Part shown: in pieces, positions 32,566 to 42,818 of the stretch
Numbering within the stretch: the first letter of the stretch is position 1
Layout of the letters: each line of letters starts with the position of its first letter
Source of the DNA: Macrotrachela quadricornifera
Taxonomy: Eukaryota > Rotifera > Eurotatoria > Philodinida > Philodinidae
Length of the DNA: 64,000 nt
Direction: 5' to 3'
Assembly (NCBI GenBank): GCA_022393335.1
Contig: JAJEKB010021095.1
Location: forward strand, 1-64,000
Made by a program: the position numbers and the translations under genes
The notes under the pieces: generated by a model
Database searches by the model: none
What the model was told of the DNA's origin: nothing
What the model saw: only the letters and a program-made list of their open reading frames with translations

Positions 32566-33951
32566 TTATAATCGTTCATCTTCATACTCTTTTTCTTTTA
32601 TTCGTCCAGCTTTAATATCATCAATTGCAGCCCATAAATCAAAAATAAATTCATCAGTAAAATTAAATGCACCTATTTCAGATTCATCAATAGCCATAGC
32701 AAAATCACTTGGATTCTTTTTATTTTGTGCCAAATCCCAAATTTGTTGTGCTAAAAATATTACAAAAAAATTATTTATTCTTAAATCTCAGACAAAGCTG
32801 AAACATAAATATATCATTAATATAATCAAATTATAATTATTATCATCATTGATTTAAGAACTTACCAAGATCAGAATCATTGATACCCATAAATGTTTCA
32901 AGAAGACCATTTATACGATCGATAGCTTTAACCATTGTATCATCAACATCTTCAACACTTGCTCTACCATCAGCTTTAAATCGAAGAGTTTTTGTACCAC
33001 TTTTAACATCACCTGTCTTACGACCACGTTTAGCTGGTTCAATATCTATTAATTATAGAATTTATATAATTTTTTTTTAAATTAAATTTATCAACATACG
33101 AAAACCAAAAGCATTTGGTTCGACTAGACGCATTGTAAATGTTGAACCAACAGGCAAATCTTTAAGCATTTTTGCTACTTCAAAATGACGTGTTCCAACT
33201 AATGATTTATCATTAATTTTTTCAATATGATCACCAACTTTAACAAGCGTTTTAAATCGATCAATAACACTTCCTTCTTTAACTCGTTTAATAAAAGCAT
33301 AACCTAGTTAATAAATAATTATTCTTATTTTTTTGTTTTCAAAAAGAAAAACAAGACAAATAGAAAATCAAACAAACCTGCTCCATTATCAGTTATAGTT
33401 AATCCAAGTGCAGGTTCAGATTTAACAATATCAATTTCTTTTGGTTGTCCTTTAACATGAGCAAATATAAAATCTGTTAAACCAATTTGCCCACCTAATA
33501 ATTGACTCATATCAATTTTATGTGTATTCAATGTACAAAAAAGTATCTGTAAAAATAAAATAAATATATGAAGGTATTGTTTTTTTTTAATAAAAATTTT
33601 CTTTACTGTTGATACTGGAATTTCAAAACAATCAGCAATTTTTTGATATAATTCTCTAACATTACTAAAACCTGATATAAGACCAGTTGGACTACCATGT
33701 GCTAATTGACAATGAAAAATAAGTTTTGGTGTTTCACCATTTGATGAACTTGCAGTTGAACGTCGACTACTTGAAGAAGAATATGAAGATTGTCGGCTAG
33801 AATTTGGTATTGCCGATGATGATGATGATGCTGTTGTTGTTGTTGAAGGTGTTGTGGTTGCTGCTGTTGTATCCGATGTTGATGGAATAATACCATTTAT
33901 AGGGTCATCCCTTTTTGTTTGAGGCTTACGTTTTGGAGGAAAGATTGGCAT
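32566..33951 (-). CDS. GIPC: GIPC-family PDZ adaptor
   Basis: Five exons: 33951-33607, 33546-33378, 33303-33100, 33045-32866, 32750-32566. All phases agree, giving 360 aa (human GIPC1 is 333). A Ser/Thr-rich N-terminus (about 20-80) leads to the GIPC homology 1 region ([36 protein letters not shown]). The PDZ domain follows ([18 protein letters not shown], with [20 protein letters not shown]), then the GH2 region ending in [24 protein letters not shown] proteins bind C-terminal PDZ ligands of receptors through the PDZ domain and myosin VI through GH2, moving receptors on endocytic vesicles. Partners in animals include plexin and semaphorin-class receptors, and a plexin gene lies 8.6 kb away; this neighbourhood is probably chance. 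It is head to head with SMKR1. Confidence 0.95.
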
Positions 33952-34313
33952 ATTCAATTAATTGATTAACATATAAAATATCTAAAATAGATTCGTTATT
34001 TATTATTACTAGATAAGAAATTTAATAATATTTTACAATCTTAAGTCAATATAACTGTTTCTCTTTTATTGCTTCTGTGATACATTAAGACAAATAAATA
34101 AATATACGAGTGATTTATTCACAAACATATTTGTAATTGGTGGATTTATTCGTACAATCAAAGAAGAATAATGATCACCTTGACAACACATACTATAATG
34201 GATTTATTACAGACAAAAAATAAAAACTCATTATTTTTATATTTTAACATCAGAAGCTCTTTTATGTTATTATTAAATTAATATCAATGGAATATTTATA
34301 ATTGATTTTTATT
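33952..34313. promoter_or_regulatory. Divergent promoter region GIPC / SMKR1
   Basis: 362 bp separate the two start codons, which point away from each other, so both promoters must lie here unless 5' exons exist further out. The sequence is AT-rich and I recognise no specific factor site. Confidence 0.55.
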
Positions 34314-34605
34314 ATGGTAAGAAATACTAATAATAATTTTCTATATGTTTACTATGGTTTTGTTTTCAATATAGCCATCAAAAAATATCAAATCAGCTAA
34401 AACTGCACGAACAACAAGTTCATCGCCAAAACGTAAATCTCGTGCTAAAAGTGCTGATGTACGTCCAGAAGTTGATGTTTTAGCACCAGCAGCTGTAATT
34501 AATGCATATTATACATGTCATAATGTTGCTGAATGTTTAGATATACGAGGTTTTCCATGGGATGGAGCTAAAAAAGGAAAAAAAAAGAAGAAAAAAAAGA
34601 AATGA
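34314..34605 (+). CDS. SMKR1: Small lysine-rich protein 1 (SMKR1-like)
   Basis: Exon 1 contributes only the ATG (34314-34316). A 58-bp intron follows (34317-34374, GTAAGA to CAATATAG), and exon 2 (34375-34605) completes a 77-residue protein. The N-terminus is Ser/Lys/Arg-rich. The core [20 protein letters not shown] followed by [15 protein letters not shown] and a poly-Lys tail matches the conserved block I recall for vertebrate SMKR1, a tiny protein linked to ciliated and sperm cells. Molecular function is unknown. The start is fixed by the donor directly after ATG. It shares its promoter region with GIPC and converges with the MMD-type gene. Confidence 0.85.
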
Positions 34606-35008
34606 TAAATTATTAGATTTTTAAATGTTGTGAATATATCTATCTTATTTATTCATTATGCCTTATGGAATTTTCGAGTCTTATATATTATTATCTTTAT
34701 CTTTTTTTTTTTGTTTTTGTTCTGAAAAATATTTTATTCAAAGTGAATTAATTATATTCTTTTGTTATATATTAATTAAACAATGTTTTAACTTTTGAAA
34801 AAACAAATATTCATACATTCAATAGTAAATATCATTGCTAAAGAATACTCAAACAAAAGACAAAAAAAAAAACAGAAAGAATAGACGAAAAAGAAATTGC
34901 TAAACTGCGTCAAAGCGCATATAAATGCATGTCTTATTAAAATAAAATATTATCAGACGATACAATGACAAAATAAAAATAGATATTATATATATATATC
35001 CGATAAAA

Positions 35009-36056
35009 TTATTTTTTATAATAGAGTTCACTCGAAGACAATGATGGTATAAGAAGATAAGTATAAATTGCATAATAATGAACAGCAGCACCAAAAAAAA
35101 CAAAACAATGCCAAATTGCATGTGCAAATGGTATAATACCATCACATTTAAAAAAAAAAATTCCCAATAAAAATACTGAACCACCTATTGCTAATTCAAA
35201 TATACCTGTATGTTCATCCTAAAATTAATAAATAAAATAATTATTATTATATTTGATTAATTTTATAAAATTATACCATATCAATTATAACAATAGCAGG
35301 AAAAACTCCAACGATAACATAAAAACATGTTTCAAGCCATTTATGTCTTTCATGATATAAAATTTGATAAGTTATACCTAATATAGCCATTGTCCAAACT
35401 ATTGCTACAGTAAAAACGGCTGATATTGTACGAGTTGGACGAAGAAGAAGCCTAATAAAACGAAAAAATGAATTATAATTTTTAATCTATAAATATCTCA
35501 TGAATTTTTACCATGGTGTATAACTAGCACTAATAAAAATATAAATAATTGCTCGATCAATTCGATGTAAGAAATGTTTTATTGTTGAATCTCTACGAAT
35601 AAAATAAAATTTATATTAATTTTTTAAAAAAGAAAAAATTTTATTCTTACCTATATGTTGGATGAAAACATGAACAATGAAAAAAAGTTGAAAATGAAAA
35701 GAGAAAAATCAGAGCATTACCATAAATAATACTACTCCAATATTGTTCGGGTGTTTTTGCATGAGATATAAGACGTTGAGCAGCAATAAATGATGGAATA
35801 ATTAGACAACCATGTGTTAAACAATTTGCTGCATGTTCTATACATGTACAAGTTGTATAAATGAGATTTATTATTGAACAAAAAGACTAAAAGAAAGAAT
35901 ACCATGAGTTGTAGGTGTGTAAGGACGATCAATAGTCCTTTCGTTCATAAATCGACGCCAACATTTCTGAACTTTTTGTTCTATTGGACTTGATAGTGTT
36001 TGAGTGAAATTATCATCATCAATATTAGAACTAATTCGACGTTTTTGAATATGCAT
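35009..36056 (-). CDS. MMD/PAQR-family seven-TM protein
   Basis: Five exons: 36056-35903, 35837-35651, 35592-35512, 35451-35277, 35218-35009, giving 268 aa in consistent phase. After a cytosolic N-terminus come FMNERTIDRPYTPTTHG|EHAANCLTHGCLIIPS, FSTFFHCSCF, RIDRAIIYIFISASYTPWL, ILYHERHKW, and CDGIIPFAHAIWHCFV near the end. These are the landmarks of the monocyte-to-macrophage-differentiation proteins (PAQR10/11) in the adipoQ-receptor/hemolysin-III superfamily. They keep the zinc-site pattern (S-x3-H/D early, H-x3-H late: the His in FFHC and the HAIWH pair). Vertebrate relatives sit in Golgi membranes and affect Ras retention; enzymatic activity is unproven. Length is slightly above the 238 aa of human MMD owing to the N-terminus. 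Confidence 0.92.
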
Positions 36057-36774
36057 ATTTAACAACTAAAATATTAAGATGTGAAAAATAATTTAGAATG
36101 AATTTTTAATGTATATTTTCAAATAAATAAAGTCATCGACTATACTATCGATCAAACAAGGTAAATATCCAACATATATAAAATATAAAAATACTAAATA
36201 CAAAGTGGTAAGTTTATTTGGTACTACAGGTTCCTCCACAATTTATGTCTTCAACAGCCAGGTCAATGCAAATAGTATCGACAAATAGTTGAGTATTTTA
36301 GTACAGATGTCGTACGGCTTCAGACTTTTGTTTTATCGTATTTTTCATAACGAGAAGTTTTCTTAGATTTTTATTGAAATTATTATATTCGCAAAGCAAT
36401 AACAATTAGATTAATATAAGTGAATAGAACAAATTCTAAAATGAATAAATAAAATTATTATTTTGTTTTTTAATAAAAACTTGTCAAATTTAATAGAAGC
36501 TAAACATTAAAAAAATGTTTCATTTTCCATAAAAAAATAGTATGTCAGACTAATAATTATGCAAATGAATAAAATATATTGTTCAATTTATTATTTACAG
36601 TCAATTAATTGAAGACATATGTTCACGATTACATTATCACAATATTGAAGTTCGTTTTGTTATTACCATCAACCAACTAAAAATAAAGATGGAAATATTT
36701 TATGTATCAAAAATATTTCAGATTTATTGTTTTTATATATAATGTAAAAAGGTAAGCATTCATTTTGAAAAATT
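36057..36774. other. Intergenic between MMD-type and NHL genes
   Basis: Mostly featureless. On the minus strand near 36218-36290 a short frame ends in EDINCGGTCSTK then stop, resembling the end of the neighbouring NHL protein (LPINCSTSK). It may be a remnant or alternative last exon. Confidence 0.4.
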
Positions 36775-39700
36775 CTACTTACTAGTAGAACAATTTATAG
36801 GTAATTCAAGAAGAAATTTTTGTACTCTATCATTTCCTTGATCATTAACATATAAATTTCCACTTGCGTCAAATTTTAAATCTCGTGGATTATTTAATTT
36901 AGCTGCTCCAATTCCTGAAGAGCCAGTGCAACCAACAATGCATGTACCACCTGCTGAGTAATTGCCTGTCCATCTAACTACTCTGTCATTTCCTGCATCG
37001 ACTATATAGAGGAACCTGTATAATAAATAAATGAAATTAAACTTAAAATCATTGATTAGATTTGTTTCTGATAAGTCTTATATGTTAATTATTTTTAGAT
37101 CTCAATGATATGTTGATAGATATGGATATTAACTCAATATAAACTATTTATTAACATACCCATTATTGTCGAGAATAACCGATCTAGGTTCATTTAGTCT
37201 GAATAAACCTGAACCAGATGAACCTGTAACACCAGCTACGGTAACTCCACTAGTAGCTCCGACAGGCCACATCTGAATACGATGATTGTCCATATCTGCT
37301 ACGTATAATGTCTGATTTTTATCCATGAAACTGCCATATGGTGTAGACAATTGATTAGCTGCGGAGCCCTGTCCATTACCACCTGCAAGCACTACACCAA
37401 CTGCACTATTAGGATAAAATCTTACAACTCGATGATAATATGAATCTGTCACATAAATAACATTATTCACATCAATATACAAATCTCGCATATCACCGAC
37501 AACATTTGTTGAACTATTGGAAACTTGTGTAGTTGCTACTGTTGAACCAGGTGGGAATCGTTGTATTCGGTAATTTAAAGTGTCACCCACAATTATATCA
37601 CCCATCTGATCGACGGCAATACCTTTAGGTTGATTCAGTTGACTTGAACTATTTCCCGCCGTACCATTACCACCGACTACAATACCAGATGTTGCATTAA
37701 CTATATATTTTACAACTCGATGATTTTCTCGATCGGTAATGTACAAAGTGTAATTATTATCGACGAAAATGCTCACTGGTGCATTTAGAGAACTCGTATC
37801 GGTGCCTGGCACTCCGTTTTTGTTACCTGCCACAGTTATTCCCACTGGATTCCATGTAGCACATGATGGAATTTCTAATGCATAAATACCAGTTGGAGCA
37901 TCTAAAAATATATTAATAATTTGTATTATTTTAGATAGACAAGAAAGTGTACTTTACAAGTTATGGTTGTTGTGTCTGTTGTAACAGTAACAGTAGTGAT
38001 ATTATTAGACGTTATATTGATAGTGGTCACATCTGTTGTGATCTGAAGTGTTATATTGTTGTCTATTGTTGTATTGTCTGTTGTATTCATTGTTATATTG
38101 TTTGTCGTTGTCGTTGTCATTGTCATCGTTGTAATTGATGTTAATTCTATAAAAAAAACTGTAGTTCAATGAACATTTTTTTTCTCAAGACAAATGACGT
38201 TTTATATATGAATATATAATGCCAATAATATTTAATGATCAGAGTGATCAATACAACAAACAATATATGACGTCTTAAAACTTAGATTCTCTGAATAGTG
38301 CACTGGTTTTCTCTCCAATTTTAACAAAATCACTTATTAGATATGAATGACTCAGAGTAGTTCATTCTAATAAAAATATAATTGTCTGATAATTTAAATT
38401 CTCCTCGAATTCTACCGTCAAATCCGTCGTTGTGCATAAACTTTCAAAACAAACATTTGATGAATGACAAGAAAATAGGATTTATTTCAATTGCTATAGC
38501 TTATTTTAAAAGCACAAAGATATTATTAAGCAATGAAATACAAGATCTATTATTCAATGTGAATGATCCATGAAAAATAGACAATAATACATTTGTGTGT
38601 TTAAAATGATAACGCATGATTGATACGAAAGTGTGTACCAAATGGCAAATGCTACGTGTTATAGAAACCTGATCAATCAAAAAAAAATGATTAGTTGTAT
38701 AATGAAGTCTACAGTGCTGCAAATAATGTCATAGTTGAGCATGCTATCGTACTCTTTGCTGCCATCTAAACAATTCAAACATCTTTTATATCTGTTATTT
38801 ATTCATACATGGCGCATTATGGAATTCTGATGAGTTATCGTTTTGACTTTAAAATCTAATATTTTAATATTGCATCAGAAAATATTCTAACAAAATCTTA
38901 GTATATGTGAATGTATATATTCACGTAGTAGTACATATTAATCAGTTTGTTAACTAGTTAATTACCATAAAAAGATTGATAAATATTCAATTTTATTCTT
39001 TAAAATTTATGAGTGAACTGGGAAAGGTTTTGAAGTATAAAAATATTTAGATATATTTCAATAGCCTTTTCCTATCAATAGATAAATTATCTATCCTACC
39101 TATAGTCGTTTCTGATTTGTTGAGATGTGAAACAAGACCTGCAGCAATAGCTGTAACAAGTAATATTACAGTCAATGTCGAAAAAAAAACAAATAGTCTT
39201 GAACACCGAGAACAATATTTACTAAAATGTATTCATTTAAAATTTATTGAAAAGTAAAAACAGAAAAAAAAACTGCTCACATTTGTTTCCGTCTTTGTTT
39301 ATTATTTTTATTTAATTTTCTACTATTTTCATTAGTAAGATCCAGCCAATTGAAGTGTTTGTTGTCTTTCTTTTTTAATATAAGAGACAAAATCATATCT
39401 AATAAAAATTAAAATAATACTTACTATTGACTTACTATATGTATCATTCGAAATTAAATCATGATAGATATTCTATCATAATCATAGATATTTGATCATT
39501 GAAATCAAGAGAATTTTCAACTAATCTTACTTGATGATTGTGTGTATCACTTACAAAAAATTTTCTATAAGTATTATCATTTTCTATTATTTGTGTTGAA
39601 AAATCAGTTGATTGATGTGTGTATCTTCTGCTGTTACTGTTTTCGCAATCATTCTGTTGAATCTGCTATATACAAAAATATAGTATAAAAAATATCGATT

Positions 39701-40152
39701 GTTTTTTGAAAAGACGAAGTTTTTTTTATTTGTCTTACTTGTAAGGGTGAAATACGAGAACGACGTTTTTTAGTTCTATTAACCAAATGTGTTGCACTCA
39801 ATGATATTTTATCGCTATCATTCGTATTGATTGAAGCCTTATGAGTATTTAAAGTACTTGCAATGCTTAGTGATCTAATAGTAGTATGAATGACAGTATT
39901 TGATTGTGTATTTGTTGTACCTGATGGATTATTTATCTATATTAATTATTTTTAGAATTATTAAATAAGAAATAGAGACATGTTTACTTGTTTCTTTCGA
40001 GCTTGATGGTGTCGATGATGACGAAATAATTTGCTAACACGTGCTTTTGATGATGGTTGACTTTCTCAATTCTTCGAATTCATAACAAATTGATTAGAGA
40101 ATAAAGAAACGTTATTGATTTCACTTGGTCTCATTAGTTTTTGTTCTGTCAT
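36775..40152 (-). CDS. NHL-repeat type II membrane protein with disrupted 5' exons
   Basis: The 3' half is clean and in phase: 39221-39100 (TM helix STLTVILLVTAIAAGLVS), 38146-37958 (Thr/Asn stalk), 37901-37160 and 37015-36775. These last two encode a propeller of five or six NHL repeats (LNAPVSIFVDNNYTLYITD, NQPKGIAVDQMGDIIVGD, VIYVTDSYYHRVVRF, QTLYVADMDNHRIQMWP, PRDLKFDASGNLYVND). NHL propellers on a membrane stalk are a large bdelloid family, probably extracellular binding proteins. Upstream exons fit the family N-terminus (40152-39988, 39936-39739, 39665-39555, 39397-39281) but contain an in-frame TGA at 40066-40068 (codon 29). There is also a phase clash entering the 39397 exon, where the useful frame needs two carried bases and gets none. 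So the gene is either a recent pseudogene, uses another start, or has sequence errors. The end is also uncertain: the stop at 36775-36777 overlaps a good donor (GTAAGT). Confidence 0.65.
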
Positions 40153-42209
40153 TTTTATGAATTTTACTTTATTGTATAATTCAGAAATTTTATATTATTG
40201 ATTAATTTGAAGTATGATGGAGAAAAATTATATGATGGAATCCGTGAGAATTAATTAGCATATGAGTATTATTATTAAGAAATAAGAAAAATGATATCTT
40301 ATATTATATAAAGGTTTCAGTTGGTTTTGAATAACATATTTTCAACAATAGTAAGTGCGTCTACGAGAGGGAAAGACATTGAATTATGGAAATTTATTGT
40401 TTGTTGTGTATTGATAAGGTTTCTAGAATTTTATGCATGATATTAAATCAAAAGAATATATATAGAATGTAAAACAGAATATTTTTTATAAAAGAGATGA
40501 ATGCCTAAGAAAGAAAATCTGAAATGTAAGGAGAGAATTTTAAGTATATTATGATTTGAATAAATTTTTATTTGGTTGTATAGTATCTAAAATAATGCAT
40601 ATATTGATGAAAAAATCTTTGAAAATATAAAAATAGTTTTGAACTCAGGTTAATTTTATCTTGTAAACTCTAACGAATATTGAACTATGCAAAGTTGCTT
40701 CATCTCTTTACTGCTTTTGAATGAAATTATGACTGTTTTACTATCTTTTAATCTATATAATTATAATTCTATTTTAAAGCAACAACAGAATGAACCAAAT
40801 TTGGATATTGTAAGTTTACTAGTCAATAGGATTTACAAGATAATAGTAATTTGAGGGTAAAGACGTGTTAACAGTTTCCCTCTTATTTGAATATAAAACA
40901 ATATTCGTGATAAATTTTAAATTAGATGAAAACCTATATAAATGCTTTTATATATTTTTTTGATAATATGTACCCGAATAGTATGACGCATTTCAATGTA
41001 AATTTGCTCTAAATAATACAGAATTGAATCAACTAAGGTATCTATATTCGAGAACTTTCGTGATTTAAACAAATAATCTGTGAAAAACAAATGAATATAT
41101 TTCTTAAGCAATAAAATATTTTATTTTCATTTTAAATTCTATCTCATTAAAATAGATAAGAATCATAATTATTAAAGCGATACATAAAACTATTTAAATG
41201 TGTTAACCTTTTGGGACTGAAAATTAAAGATTCTTGAGATTTTATAGTTAATTTTAAAGAAATTGAATAATTTATGTAGTTTTCAATGAACAATTTTAAT
41301 TTTTTATTCTCTTTCAATATAATGGAAATTTTCGATCTTACATGATCATTTTTAACTCTTTAACACGACCAATATACAAGATGTTACAAAGTACAAAACA
41401 AAAACAAAATGTAAAATATAATGAATTAGACAACATTAACATTTACATCGTTATTTTGTGTTTTCCGATATTTGAATACCGGTGATTATGATGTAATTCA
41501 AATCGATTACCAAGTACCTATATTTGATTACTCAAGATATTAAGTACTACTTTGTATAATAGTATATGAAGATTGATGAGTCTCGAGATTTTATAATAAA
41601 TTAAAAAACTATATAACTTCTACCATTTCTTCAAAATAAACAATTCGATTTAATGATGAGCAAACTCTAAGATGACATGTCATATACTGCCGAAGTTGCC
41701 CTCAAGTAACCTGATTACAAGCGATACGAACGATGGATAGATATTTCTAGAGATTAAGAGCGAGATGGCTTATTATCCTTTCTTCTTTTTTTCTCTTATT
41801 TTTATTTATATTCTACTCGTCTTTTCTTCACGTTTATGTATATACATTGCTTGTTCGGCTTCTTTTGCTTTGCTTCTCCCTTTTGTTTTTTTTTTCTATA
41901 CTCGTTTTTATTTTGTTTTCTCCGCGCTGGTACTAGTAGTAAGCACTATGTTCTCCTAAGTTGTCATAGATTTCTTTTCAACCATAGCATGTATTATTTA
42001 CTAATACAAAGAAGAACAGAACAAGTGATCTTTACGAAAATGCTTTTCGTGTGTTCGACATATGCACGCAACGTAATTTTGTTTTATTGGATGCAATTAT
42101 TTTTCTCACTTGTACTATATAAACTACATTTTTTTCACAATTGTCATTTGTACCCTAATTTTTTTGTTTATTTGTACTTAAACGTATACAAGGATACTCG
42201 AAAAACAGG
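40153..42209. other. Intergenic, 2 kb without a gene
   Basis: No supported exon. Open frames at 41765-42190 translate to Phe/Cys/Tyr-rich low-complexity sequence from pyrimidine-rich DNA, and I do not call them. Confidence 0.5.
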
Positions 42210-42818
42210 ATGTACTCTAGCAATAACAACAATATGTGTACAATGTGTTCTATTCTTTCATTGGTCATTCTTGGCTTAGTTAGTACCATCAAGTACGTGA
42301 ATATACAAAAAATGAATCATCTATATATGAACACCACCTGCCTTCTTGTCAATCATACATGTATTGAGCAACAATGCCAAGATTGTAGTGGAGGTGTTGG
42401 TTGGAGCGAACGTATTTGTACGAACTATTCATGTTGGGATGAGCATCTGGCAATGTGGTACTCTATTTGGAATGGTATGGAAATAAAAAATGTTCTTATT
42501 CTCGATCGTGCCCGTCAATGTAATCAAAAAGTGGAGGTAGGAAATTTGTTACTACCGATAACTTACAGTTTTAATTCTTTTAATAAATTAATTTAGGTTG
42601 GCAACAACTATACATGTTTCTATCACAGGTCAAATGTCGGTCTAATCAAATTGAGCTTACCTGATGGAGGTTTTTACTTAGTTTTATTCTCTATCTCTTT
42701 TGGTCTCATTGGTGGTTCATTCATTTGTACCTTGTTAATGATTTTGGTCGGTTGGATTCAAAGAACTCGCTCGACGTCTTATCGTCTTGCTGCACAAGAT
42801 TCTGTCGCCTACACTTGA
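42210..42818 (+). CDS. Two-TM protein with Cys-rich extracellular loop
   Basis: Two exons, 42210-42536 and 42597-42818, join in phase 0 over a 60-bp intron to give 182 aa. Residues about 9-29 form TM1 (MCTMCSILSLVILGLVSTI). A loop of about 95 residues holds eight or more Cys and N-glycosylation sites (NTTCLLVNHTCIEQQC, NYSCWDEH, NNYTCFYH). TM2 is GGFYLVLFSISFGLIGGSF and the tail ends YRLAAQDSVAYT. The topology (two helices, large disulfide-rich ectodomain, short cytosolic ends) recalls potassium-channel beta subunits, but I recognise no signature sequence and do not assign a family. Start: first Met of the open frame; upstream sequence is not convincingly coding. Confidence 0.68.

Noticed and set aside
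32033..32836. Frames of 69-130 codons on both strands around the GIPC 3' end
   Set aside because: Those past 32566 are antisense to the last GIPC exon; the others are A- or T-rich noise.
36775..37901. Reading the NHL propeller as a bacterial gene gained by transfer
   Set aside because: It is split by short GT-AG introns in consistent phase and joined to a TM and stalk exon, as in an endogenous eukaryotic family.
37947..38138. Cys/Tyr-rich 63-codon plus-strand frame
   Set aside because: Antisense of the Thr/Asn stalk exon of the NHL gene.
41765..42279. Phe-rich frames that might encode a multi-TM protein
   Set aside because: Run through poly-pyrimidine DNA in overlapping frames; none continues into a supported exon, and the neighbouring real gene starts at 42210 in its own frame.
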